The notes under the pieces are model-generated. The model was not told the origin of the DNA and ran no database searches. It was given only the letters and a program-made list of their open reading frames with translations. 64,000 nt of DNA, taken from NCBI RefSeq assembly GCF_003635045.1, contig NZ_RBXT01000001.1:1860001-1924000 (forward strand). Reading direction: 5' to 3'. Position numbers and translations under genes: made by a program. This document shows, one piece after another, positions 45,568 to 58,456 of the stretch (position 1 is the first letter of the stretch; each line of letters opens with the position of its first letter). The stretch comes from Terracoccus luteus. Its GTDB lineage: Bacteria; Actinomycetota; Actinomycetes; Actinomycetales; Dermatophilaceae.

Positions 45568-46311
45568 ATGAACCTCACTCTGAACATCTGGCGCCAGTCC
45601 GGACCCTCCGACAAGGGCGAGATGCGGACCTACCCGGTCAGCGACATCTCCGAGGACATGTCCTTCCTCGAGATGCTCGACGTCCTCAACGAGGAGCTCA
45701 ACGCCAAGGGCGAGGAGCCGATCGCCTTCGACCACGACTGCCGCGAGGGCATCTGCGGCTCGTGCGGGCTCATGATCTCCGGACAGGCGCACGGCCCCGA
45801 GGTCACGACGACCTGCCAGCTGCACATGCGCTCGTTCAGCGACGGTGACGAGATCACCGTCGAGCCGTGGCGTGCCGACGCCTTCCCGGTCATCAAGGAC
45901 CTCGTCGTCGACCGTGGCAGCTTCGACCGCATCATCCAGGCCGGCGGCTTCATCAGCGCCAACACCGGCTCGGCCCCCGAGGCGCACTCCGTCCCGGTGC
46001 CCAAGCCGGCCGCCGACCGCTCGTTCATGGCGGCGGCCTGCATCGGCTGCGGTGCGTGCGTGGCCGCGTGCCCGAACGCCTCCGGCATGCTCTTCATGGG
46101 CGCCAAGATCACCCACCTCGGCGAGATGCCCCAGGGCCAGCCCGAGCGCGACGCGCGCGTCGTGCAGATGGTCAACACCCACGACGAGGAGGGCTTCGGC
46201 GGCTGCACCAACGTCGGTGCGTGCGCCGAGGCGTGCCCCAAGGAGATCCCGCTCGACGTCATCAACCAGCTCAACCAGGACCTGCGCCGTGCACTGACGC
46301 ACGGGCGCTGA
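45568..46311 (+). CDS. sdhB: succinate dehydrogenase iron-sulfur subunit
   Basis: A 247-residue protein carrying the electron relay: the 2Fe-2S site in [13 protein letters not shown] with the distal Cys in TTCQLHM, then the ferredoxin domain with [12 protein letters not shown] and [16 protein letters not shown]. It sits 61 bases after sdhA, with CTGCGGAGAACCCG as a ribosome site. It is the last gene of the operon and is followed by a strong hairpin. Confidence 0.96.
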   Translation: MNLTLNIWRQSGPSDKGEMRTYPVSDISEDMSFLEMLDVLNEELNAKGEEPIAFDHDCREGICGSCGLMISGQAHGPEVTTTCQLHMRSFSDGDEITVEPWRADAFPVIKDLVVDRGSFDRIIQAGGFISANTGSAPEAHSVPVPKPAADRSFMAAACIGCGACVAACPNASGMLFMGAKITHLGEMPQGQPERDARVVQMVNTHDEEGFGGCTNVGACAEACPKEIPLDVINQLNQDLRRALTHGR

Positions 46312-46337
46312 CCGACAGGTCCGACCCCGCTCCACAC

Positions 46338-46376
46338 GACGGCGGCGGCCCCCGGGAGACCGGGGCCGCCGCCGTC
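46338..46376 (+). terminator. hairpin after sdhB
   Basis: GACGGCGGCGGCCCC-CGG (46338-46355) and CCGGGGCCGCCGCCGTC (46360-46376) pair over 17 bases with one bulged C and a GAGA-like loop. There is no T-run, as is common for actinobacterial terminators. Confidence 0.7.
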
Positions 46377-46467
46377 GGCGCGTCCACGGTCCTCGCGGGC
46401 GCCGGTCGTGAGACCGGTCCTGAGAGCCGGGTGTGACAGCCCGTCGCCGGGTTAGTCTGGGCCGGTC

Positions 46468-48162
46468 ATGGCCGACCCCACCCGTTCCCGACCCCTGCGC
46501 GGGAGCGTCGCGCCGCACCTCCGGGCACGGGCCGCCCTGGTCATCGGCACCGTCGCCGGCCTCACCGGCCTGGTCGTGCCGGCTGCGGTGACGGCCCCGG
46601 CCGCGAGTGCGTCCCCTCCCGCGGCGGCGCTGGTCGTGGCGGCACCCGCCCTCGCGCCGGCCGCGGACCCCACGTGCCGCCCGTGGCAGACGCCGACCCG
46701 GGTGCCCGGCGGCGTGACCCTCACCCCACGCGTCTTCCCCACCCCGAGCGTGGGCGTCGCCCCGAAGCCCACGCCGCGCCCGGCCGTGACGACGCCGCGG
46801 CCCGCCGGCACCACGTCGCCCGGTCCCCGCGGGTCGAGCGCCCCGGCCCCGCCGCCGCGCACGGTGTGCCGCAACGCCCCGCCCACCCCGTTCACCCACC
46901 CGGCCTGGGACCCGCAGAGCGTCGTCGGGGGCCCGCGTCTCGGCGGCGACGGGGTCCTCACCGACCTGCCCGACGGCGTGCCCGCTCCCCCGGCCGTCTA
47001 CGACGTGTCGTACGTCGTGGCCGACCTGACGAGCGGGGAGATCCTCGCCGCCAAGTCGCCGCACGCCTGGCTGCGCCCGGCCAGCACCCTCAAGACCCTG
47101 ACGGCCCTCACCCTGCTGCCGCGGCTCGACCCGCGACGCACCGTCGTCGCGGGGCCCGACGCCCAGCGCGCGGCCGGCACGCGCGTCGGCATCCTCGCCG
47201 GCAACCCCTACCCCGTCGGCAGCCTCTTCGACGCGCTGCTCATGTTCTCGGCCAACGACGCCGCCTACGTGCTGGCCGACGCGGCGGGCGGCTACGAGCG
47301 CACCGTGACGCTCATGAACGAGCGGGCGACGGCCCTCGGGGCGCACGACACGCTCACCGTCGACCCGAGCGGTCTCGACGAGGGCGCGCAGCGGTCGAGC
47401 GCCTACGACCTCGCCGTCATCGCGCGGGCGGCGATGCGGCTGCCGGCCTTCCGGGCCACCGTCGCCCGGCGCACCGCCACCTTCCCCGGGGGCAAGGACA
47501 GGACCGGGCGCACCTACCCCGCCTTCGAGATCCACACCATCAACGACCTGCTCGACCACTACCCGGGCGCGGTGGGCATCAAGCCGGGCCGCACCGACCG
47601 CGCCCAGCACACCTTCATCGGCGCGGCGACGCGCGGCGGCCGCACCCTCGTGGTCGCCCAGATGGGCAGCGTCACCGGCGCGTGGCAGCCGACCGCCGCC
47701 CTGCTCGACTGGGGCTTCGCGCACGCCGACCGGGTGCGGCCCGTCGGCCGTCTCGTCGAGCCCGGCGAGGCCGCTCCCCCTCGCGCCGACGCTCCTGACG
47801 CCACTGACGACACGACTGACCACACCACCGCGGATGCCGGGTCGCCCCGCCCGCCGACGAGCGGTCCCACCGCGCCCGTGGCCACGCGCTCGGGCGCCGG
47901 CGGCCTCGCGGGTCTCGACGAGGCGCCCACCGGTACACCGGGCACGAGCTCGTCGGGGGCCGGAGTGGCCACCACCGGTCCGCGCGACCGACCACCACCC
48001 GTCGCGGGCCCGGCTCCGGCCGGCGGCGCCGACCGGAGCTCTGCACCGTGGGCCGGGGCGGCCGTGCTCGCCGTGGGGTGGCTCGGCCTCGCCGCCCTCG
48101 CCGGCCTGGTGGTCCGAGGTCTGCGCCGTCGTCGCCTCAGCGGCGGCGACGCAGGGTCCTGA
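46468..48162 (+). CDS. D-alanyl-D-alanine carboxypeptidase (S11), KPG variant
   Basis: A 564-residue exported penicillin-binding protein. A signal peptide spans about residues 1-48. A Pro/Thr-rich region (70-140) leads into the S11 domain with Ser206-x-x-Lys209 (ASTLKTL) and Ser261-Ala-Asn263 (FSAND). A disordered linker and a C-terminal membrane segment (about 530-552) with a basic stop follow. The third catalytic motif reads KPG (372-374) where KTG is normal. It would trim the stem peptide D-Ala if active. A -10-like TAGTCT lies nine bases before ATG. Its end overlaps the convergent gene by 26 bases. Confidence 0.88.
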   Translation: MADPTRSRPLRGSVAPHLRARAALVIGTVAGLTGLVVPAAVTAPAASASPPAAALVVAAPALAPAADPTCRPWQTPTRVPGGVTLTPRVFPTPSVGVAPKPTPRPAVTTPRPAGTTSPGPRGSSAPAPPPRTVCRNAPPTPFTHPAWDPQSVVGGPRLGGDGVLTDLPDGVPAPPAVYDVSYVVADLTSGEILAAKSPHAWLRPASTLKTLTALTLLPRLDPRRTVVAGPDAQRAAGTRVGILAGNPYPVGSLFDALLMFSANDAAYVLADAAGGYERTVTLMNERATALGAHDTLTVDPSGLDEGAQRSSAYDLAVIARAAMRLPAFRATVARRTATFPGGKDRTGRTYPAFEIHTINDLLDHYPGAVGIKPGRTDRAQHTFIGAATRGGRTLVVAQMGSVTGAWQPTAALLDWGFAHADRVRPVGRLVEPGEAAPPRADAPDATDDTTDHTTADAGSPRPPTSGPTAPVATRSGAGGLAGLDEAPTGTPGTSSSGAGVATTGPRDRPPPVAGPAPAGGADRSSAPWAGAAVLAVGWLGLAALAGLVVRGLRRRRLSGGDAGS

Positions 48163-49288
48163 CGACGCGGCTCGCGACGCCGGCGGCCGCGGCCCCGACG
48201 ACGGCACCCGACGCGAGGTCGACGCGGTCGCGCGACCGAAGCCCACCGGCATCCGGCCGCGTGTCGACGGCGACGGCACCCTGCTCTCGCGCGGCGGCGG
48301 CCCGCCCGGCCCGCGGCGGCCCGCCCGCGTAGGGCACGAGGGCCACGTCGGCGTCGGGGCGCAACGTCGTCACGAAGGCCGGGCGCACGATGCGGGCGAA
48401 CGGCCCCACGGCCTGGTCGTCGACGAGGGTGGGGATGTCGACGTGGATGGCCGCCCACGCCGCCGACAGCAGCACCGCTCGGGCCATGAGGTTGAGCCAG
48501 AAGAGCAGGCCGACGGCGACGGCGACGGCCCCCAGCAAGGGGTTGTCGGTGGCGTTGGCGATGAGGCTCGCGCCGAAGACCTTGAGCACCGTGAGCAGGG
48601 TCGCCCCGAAGAGCGCACCCTGGAGCAGGTTGCGCCCGGGCAGGGGCACCCCGGTCAGCAGCCGGAGCATGACGACCATGATGAAGGTGTCGAAGACGAC
48701 GCCCATGACGATCCCGACGAGGGTGACGACCCAGTCGGCGCCGTCGAGACCGACCCACCCGGCCACCGTGTCGGCGAGACCGCCGGCGACGGTCGTCAGC
48801 AGCGCGGACACCGCGATGCCGATGCCGAGCAGCAGCAGCACGCCGAGGTCACGCAGCTTCGTCGTCACGGCGTTGCCGGGCGAGGACGTGAGACCGAAGA
48901 TGGTGCGCATCCCCGTGCGCAGCGCCCCGATCCAGCCGAGGCCGGCGAGCAGGAGGGTGACGAAGGCGACGACCCCCGTGATGGTCAGCGTCAGCGTGTT
49001 GGGAGCCGAGATGCTGATGAAGCCGCTGTCGGGGTTCTCCTGCGTGCGGATCATGTTCGGCAGCACCCGGTTGAGCGAGCTCGCGATGGTCTCGATGAGG
49101 TCGGGGCGGCCCTGGAGGAAGAAGCCGAAGACGGCGAAGGCCAGCGCGACGGCGGGGAAGACCGAGAAGAACGAGTAGTAGGCGACCCCGGAGGCGAGCA
49201 GGTCGCCGTTGGCGTCGCCGTAGCGCTTGTAGGCGGTGTAGGGCCGGTGCCGCTGGATGCGCTCCCACAGGCGCATCACCGCGTTCAC
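48137..49288 (-). CDS. YihY/BrkB family inner membrane protein
   Basis: A 383-residue protein with six central membrane segments and the family motif LLASGVAYYSFFSVFPAVALA near residue 35. The family includes BrkB and is often called ribonuclease BN by mistake; its real role (envelope or transport) is unsettled. The last 80 residues are Arg/Ala-rich and cytoplasmic. GTG 49288 was chosen because it overlaps the preceding stop by four bases (GTGA). Confidence 0.87.
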   Translation of the reverse strand: MNAVMRLWERIQRHRPYTAYKRYGDANGDLLASGVAYYSFFSVFPAVALAFAVFGFFLQGRPDLIETIASSLNRVLPNMIRTQENPDSGFISISAPNTLTLTITGVVAFVTLLLAGLGWIGALRTGMRTIFGLTSSPGNAVTTKLRDLGVLLLLGIGIAVSALLTTVAGGLADTVAGWVGLDGADWVVTLVGIVMGVVFDTFIMVVMLRLLTGVPLPGRNLLQGALFGATLLTVLKVFGASLIANATDNPLLGAVAVAVGLLFWLNLMARAVLLSAAWAAIHVDIPTLVDDQAVGPFARIVRPAFVTTLRPDADVALVPYAGGPPRAGRAAAAREQGAVAVDTRPDAGGLRSRDRVDLASGAVVGAAAAGVASRVVRTLRRRR

Positions 49289-49824
49289 GACCCCTGCCCC
49301 CCGAGCCGGAAGTCGAGCTCGGGCCGCCACGTCTGGTCGGTGCCCAGCTCGTAGAGGGTGAAGTGCTCCACGGCGAAGGTGACCGAGAAGTCGGCGAGCT
49401 CGTCGAAGGCGCGGTCGAGGTGCACCGGCGCGACGTTGTGCGCGACGGTGACGTGCGGGTGGTAGTAGAAGTCGAGGGCACGGGTGACCGGGCCCGACCG
49501 CAGGGCCATCTCGAGGCTCTCGCAGGACGAGACGCCCTGGGCCACCTGGATGAAGACGACGTCCGACAGCGGGCGGAAGGTGCCGGTGCCGCGCAGCACG
49601 ACGTCGAAGGCGGCCTCCGCGGCGGCGACCGTCGCGCAGTGCTCACGGAAGGCGGGGTAGTCCGCGACGCCGACCTCGGTGGGGGGCAGCAGCGTGATGT
49701 GGGCCGGGATCTGCCACGCACCCGGGTCGCCGAACTCGGCCCGGCGGGCCTGCAGGAACTCCCCGTGCGGCGAGGGGATCGGGATGGAGACGCCGATCGT
49801 CGTGGTCTGCCGCGCTGGGGTCAC
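49285..49824 (-). CDS. 2'-5' RNA ligase (2H phosphoesterase) family protein
   Basis: A 179-residue member of the 2H superfamily: the two HxT motifs are in PAHITLLPP and HPHVTVAHN, separated by about 80 residues as required. The bacterial role is uncertain (cyclic phosphodiesterase activity on RNA ends is typical). GTG 49824 lies seven bases after TAGGTT, so it is probably leaderless. Confidence 0.85.
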   Translation of the reverse strand: MTPARQTTTIGVSIPIPSPHGEFLQARRAEFGDPGAWQIPAHITLLPPTEVGVADYPAFREHCATVAAAEAAFDVVLRGTGTFRPLSDVVFIQVAQGVSSCESLEMALRSGPVTRALDFYYHPHVTVAHNVAPVHLDRAFDELADFSVTFAVEHFTLYELGTDQTWRPELDFRLGGQGS

Positions 49825-49831
49825 GCCCCTG

Positions 49832-49837
49832 AACCTA
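49832..49837 (-). promoter_or_regulatory. -10 element of a leaderless promoter, RNA ligase/BrkB pair
   Basis: Minus-strand TAGGTT, seven bases before GTG 49824. Confidence 0.45.
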
Positions 49838-49902
49838 CCGAACCCACCGGCCCCCACCCACGACCCACCCGCCGAGGACGCCGTCGGCTCGCTCGACAGA
49901 CG

Positions 49903-49931
49903 ACATAGTTCTAGTTAAACTAGAACTATGT
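49903..49931. promoter_or_regulatory. 14-bp palindromic operator covering the GntR gene start
   Basis: ACATAGTTCTAGTT (49903-49916) and AACTAGAACTATGT (49918-49931) are exact complements around one A. The palindrome contains the -10 TAAACT (49916-49921) and the start codon (49928), so a bound protein would block initiation directly. Confidence 0.9.
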
Positions 49932-50287
49932 TGTGGCAGGTCGACCCGGCGAACCCGGTCCCCCTCTTCGAGCAGGTCGCCGCGTGCGTCCGGCGCGGGC
50001 TCGTCTCGGGCTCGCTCGACGCGGGCTCGCGGCTGCCCTCGGCCAAGGAGGTGGCCGGCATCCTCGACGTCAACCTCCACACCGTCCTGCGGGCCTACCA
50101 GCTGCTGCGCGACGAGGGCCTCGTCGAGCTGCGCCGGGGGCGGGGGGCCGTCGTCACGGGCGCCGACCCCGCCGGCTCGGCCCGACTGGGCACCCTCGTC
50201 ACCGAGCTCGTCGGTGAGGCCCGACGCCTGGGCACCTCGCACGACGAGCTGCGAGACCTCATCGAGAAGGAGTACCGCCATGCGTGA
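49928..50287 (+). CDS. GntR family regulator, YtrA type
   Basis: A 119-residue regulator. The GntR winged helix PLFEQVAACVRRGLVSGSLD followed by GSRLPSAKEVAGILDVNLHTVLRAYQLL fills residues 10-75, and a short C-terminal helical part without a ligand-binding domain marks the YtrA subfamily. Such proteins repress adjacent membrane or ABC genes until cell-envelope stress. The gene is leaderless (-10 six bases before ATG) and its start lies within its own palindrome, strong evidence of autorepression. It overlaps the DUF1648 gene by 8 bases. Confidence 0.9.
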   Translation: MLWQVDPANPVPLFEQVAACVRRGLVSGSLDAGSRLPSAKEVAGILDVNLHTVLRAYQLLRDEGLVELRRGRGAVVTGADPAGSARLGTLVTELVGEARRLGTSHDELRDLIEKEYRHA

Positions 50288-51242
50288 CCGCACCACCTCG
50301 TCCCTCGTCGTCGGCGCCCTGGCCGGGCCGGTGCTGGCCCTGGTCGGCGTCGCCGTCACCGCGTCCCGGTCGGGCCGGCTGCCCGAGACCGTCGCGACGC
50401 ACTGGGGTCCGGGCGGTGAGGCCGACGGCTTCATGTCGCGCACGTCGGCGGTGGTCGTGGCGGCGCTCCTCACGGCCCTGCTCCCCCAGCTGCTCACCGT
50501 CGTCGCCGTCGTCAGCCACCGCACCACCCGAGGCCTGCTCGCAGGTGTCGCGACCGGGACCGCCGCCCTGCTCGCCGTCGTCGGCTTCGGCACCCTGCTC
50601 GCGCAGCAGGGACAGCCGGCGCCGGGCGGTGACGTCTCGCCGGGTCTCTTCGTCGCCGTCGGCCTCGTGGCCGGCCTGGCCTCGGGCCTGCTCGTCGCCC
50701 GGCTCGGCCAGGCGCCGCGTGACCCCGCCGACGGCTCCACCTCGCGACCGACCGACGGCCCCACCCTCGACGTCGCCCCGACCGCGCGGCTGGCGTGGAC
50801 GGGGCGCGCGGGGTCGGCCCCGGCCCTCGTCGCGGGCGTCGTCGCCCTCGCGGCGGTACCGGTCGTGCTCGTCCTGGGCGCCGGCTGGGTGGTCGTCCCC
50901 CTGGCGCTGGTCGCCCCGCTGGCCCTCGTGACCGCCACGGCCCACGTCGTCGTCGACCAGCAGGGGCTGCGCGTGACGGCTGTCGGGCTCGCCTGGGCCC
51001 GGGTGCCCCTCGACGAGGTGGCCTCGGCCGGGCCGGGCACGGTCAGTGCCCTCGGCGACTTCGGCGGCTGGGGCTGGCGCCACGGCCGCGACGGTCGCAC
51101 CGCATGGGTGACCCGGTCGGGGCCGGCGCTCGTCGTGCAGCGCGTCGACGCCCCCGACGTGCTCGTCACCGTCGAGCGCCCCGACGAGGCGGCGGCGGTT
51201 CTCAACACCCTGGCCGCACGCCGGAGGACGGCGCACCGCTGA
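50280..51242 (+). CDS. DUF1648/SdpI-like membrane protein
   Basis: A 320-residue membrane protein. An N-terminal DUF1648 motif LPETVATHWGPGGEADGFMSR follows the first membrane segment, with further segments at about 60-80, 95-115, 125-145, 185-205 and 208-230. A soluble beta-rich C-terminus (VVVDQQGLRVTAVGLAWARVPLDE onward) resembles a PH-like domain. DUF1648 is shared with SdpI immunity proteins. Translational coupling to a YtrA-type regulator suggests a sensor or immunity role against envelope-active compounds. The function is otherwise unknown. Confidence 0.8.
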   Translation: MRDRTTSSLVVGALAGPVLALVGVAVTASRSGRLPETVATHWGPGGEADGFMSRTSAVVVAALLTALLPQLLTVVAVVSHRTTRGLLAGVATGTAALLAVVGFGTLLAQQGQPAPGGDVSPGLFVAVGLVAGLASGLLVARLGQAPRDPADGSTSRPTDGPTLDVAPTARLAWTGRAGSAPALVAGVVALAAVPVVLVLGAGWVVVPLALVAPLALVTATAHVVVDQQGLRVTAVGLAWARVPLDEVASAGPGTVSALGDFGGWGWRHGRDGRTAWVTRSGPALVVQRVDAPDVLVTVERPDEAAAVLNTLAARRRTAHR

Positions 51243-51289
51243 CCGTGCGCGCGCCGCCCTGGGCGCCGCCCAGCCCCGCGCAGGCGCGG

Positions 51290-53557
<2,268 letters not shown>

Positions 53558-53632
53558 CCCCGCCCACCAGCATCCGTTTCATCCTTTTCCTCCACATGCG
53601 TGGGAAACGCCGTGGACGTCCGCCGGCGAACC

Positions 53633-53638
53633 TATGAT
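53633..53638 (+). promoter_or_regulatory. -10 element of a leaderless promoter for the LCP gene
   Basis: TATGAT lies six bases before ATG 53645. An imperfect inverted repeat (TTTCC-CCAC-GTGG-GAAA) at 53585-53607 lies upstream. Confidence 0.6.
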
Positions 53639-53644
53639 GACCGG

Positions 53645-54781
53645 ATGAGCACGACCGGACCCCGTGGCACGCGTGTGCCCCTCGGCGACCACGACGTCGA
53701 CGAGCGCTTCGACGACCACGGCGAGGTCGACCCCGACGACCGGCTCGACCCGCTCGGTGACCCGAGCGACGGGGGCGACGGGGGTGACGACGACCGCGAC
53801 GACGTCGACACCGAGCGGCGGCACCGCCGACGCAACCGTCGGGTGCTCGTCGCCGCGCTCGTGCTCCTGCTCGTGCCGGTGCTGGCCGTCGGGGGCTACC
53901 TCGGCTACCTCAACCACGTCGTCACGAACAACGTCCGGCAGGAGACGCTGCTGCCGCAGACGGGCCCGACGGGCGACGACGGCCAGGCCGTGTCCCAGCC
54001 CGCGGGCAACGGCACGAACTACCTCATCATCGGCAACGACGCGGGGCCAGGTCGCGAGGGAGCCCGCTCCGACGTCATGGTCATCGCCCATGTACCCGAC
54101 GACCACAGCGCGGTGACCCTCATCCACTTCCCCCGCGACCTGTGGGTGCCGATCCCCGGCCACAAGGACGCCAAGCTCAACGCCGCGTACGCCTACGGCG
54201 GCGCGCCGCTGCTCGTGCAGACGATGCAGAACCTGCTCGGCATCGACGTCGACCACGTCGCGATGATCGGCTTCGAGGGCTTCAAGGCGATGACGGATGC
54301 CGTCGGCGGCGTCGACGTCAACGTGGCCGAGGCCTCGACCGAGACCGTCGGCAGCACGACCTACGACTTCCGCGAGGGCACGATGCACATGGACGGCGAC
54401 ATGGCCCTCGCCTTCGTGCGCCAGCGCAAGCAGCTGAGCCAGGGCGACATCTCCCGCGGCCAGCGGCAGCTCGCCTTCATCAAGGGCCTCATGCTCAAGA
54501 CGCTCTCGCCCTCGACGCTCGCCAACCCGGTCACGCTGTCGGGCTTCCTCGACGCCGCCACGAGCAACCTCACCGTCGACGACAAGCTCGACGTGGGCAC
54601 GATGCGGTCGGAGGCGTTCGCGCTGCGCGGCCTGCGCGGCAACGACATCCGCTTCATCACGGCGCCGTTCAGCGGCTTCGGGACCAGCGCCGACGGGCAG
54701 TCGATCGACGTCGTCGACGACGCGAAGATGGACGCCCTGGGCGCGGCGATCCGCGACGACGCCCTCGACACCTACCGCTGA
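53645..54781 (+). CDS. LytR-CpsA-Psr (LCP) family cell-wall glycopolymer ligase
   Basis: A 378-residue protein with a 60-residue acidic, disordered cytoplasmic N-terminus, a basic RRHRRRNRR stop, one membrane segment (about 63-83) and an extracytoplasmic LCP domain. NYLIIGNDAGP, RSDVMVIAHV, VTLIHFPRDLWVPIPG, KLNAAYAYGG and VRQRKQLSQGDISRGQRQ carry the conserved Asp and Arg residues that bind the pyrophosphate lipid. It should transfer a glycopolymer from its lipid carrier to peptidoglycan, likely the product of the rml and flippase genes downstream. ATG 53645 fits the -10; GTG 53600 does not. Confidence 0.92.
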   Translation: MSTTGPRGTRVPLGDHDVDERFDDHGEVDPDDRLDPLGDPSDGGDGGDDDRDDVDTERRHRRRNRRVLVAALVLLLVPVLAVGGYLGYLNHVVTNNVRQETLLPQTGPTGDDGQAVSQPAGNGTNYLIIGNDAGPGREGARSDVMVIAHVPDDHSAVTLIHFPRDLWVPIPGHKDAKLNAAYAYGGAPLLVQTMQNLLGIDVDHVAMIGFEGFKAMTDAVGGVDVNVAEASTETVGSTTYDFREGTMHMDGDMALAFVRQRKQLSQGDISRGQRQLAFIKGLMLKTLSPSTLANPVTLSGFLDAATSNLTVDDKLDVGTMRSEAFALRGLRGNDIRFITAPFSGFGTSADGQSIDVVDDAKMDALGAAIRDDALDTYR

Positions 54782-54841
54782 GCCTCCGCCGAGGTTCGCG
54801 CCGAGACTCGGGGCGGGCCCCCTCTGTGGCGGCCCGTCCGC

Positions 54842-55452
54842 TCAGACGGGGCGGCGGTCGGCCTGCGCGCCGTACCAGGCCGTGCAGGCCTCCCACGTCG
54901 GCAGGAGGCCCGACTCCACGGCGGCCGCGAGGGTGGGCGCCGCGGCATCCTTCGGCGACAGCAGCGGCTCGACGCCGTCGGGCAGGGTGAGGCCCACGTC
55001 TGGGTCGAGCGGGTTGATGCCGTGCTCGCCCGTCGGGTTGTAGGCCGACGAGCAGAGGTAGTGCGCGGTGGTGTCGTCCTCGAGGGCGCAGAAGGCGTGA
55101 CCGAGACCCTCGGCGAGGTACAGCGCACGCCGGTCGACCGAGTCGAGCACGACGGAGTCCCACTCGCCGAAGGTCGGCGAGCCCACGCGCAGGTCGACGA
55201 CGTAGTCGACGAGCGCGCCCGTGACGGCGGTGACGTACTTCGCCTGGCCGACGGGCACGTCCGCGAAGTGGATGCCGCGCAGGGTGCCGCGCGACGACAC
55301 CGAGACGTTGGTCTGCACGACGTCGAGGCGGTGGCCGGTGTGCTCGGCGAGCCGGTCGCCCCGGAACGACTCGAGGAACACGCCGCGGTCGTCGGGGAAC
55401 TGGCGGGGCGTGATCACGAAGGCGCCGGCGATGCGCAAGGGGCGGACGTCCA

Positions 55453-55453
<1 letters not shown>
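54842..55453 (-). CDS. rmlC: dTDP-4-dehydrorhamnose 3,5-epimerase
   Basis: A 203-residue cupin epimerase: GVFLESFRGD, VQTNVSVSSRGTLRGIHF (catalytic His region), KYVTAVTGALVDYVVDLRVGSPTFGEW and YLAEGLGHAFCALED are all family motifs. It acts after RmlB in dTDP-L-rhamnose synthesis. The ATG overlaps the rmlA stop (TGATG), so the two are co-translated. Confidence 0.95.
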
Positions 55454-58281
<2,828 letters not shown>

Positions 58282-58332
58282 CCCGCGGTTCGGGTCGGCC
58301 CCCGCACCCGCTCCGGACCCCCGCACCCGCGA

Positions 58333-58370
58333 AGGATGCCGACACACCCTCCTGGGCGGGCCGGCATCCT
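58333..58370 (+). terminator. hairpin after rmlD made of inverted GGATGCC heptamers
   Basis: AGGATGCCG (58333-58341) and CGGCATCCT (58362-58370) are exact complements with a 20-base loop, 52 bases after the rmlD stop. There is no T-run. Confidence 0.5.
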
Positions 58371-58416
58371 CAGCGCGTGCGTCCGTCCCCGAGCCGAGGC
58401 CCAATGCTGCAGGGTC

Positions 58417-58456
58417 GTGAAGGATTCAGGCCCCCTGGAGGGCCCGAACCCTTCAC
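58417..58456 (-). terminator. hairpin at the end of the O-antigen ligase gene
   Basis: GTGAAGGATTCAGGCCC (58417-58433) and GGGCCCGAACCCTTCAC (58440-58456) pair over 17 positions. The two irregular positions are G-U pairs only in minus-strand RNA, which points to termination of the minus-strand operon. The stem includes the stop codon at 58453-58455. Confidence 0.65.
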
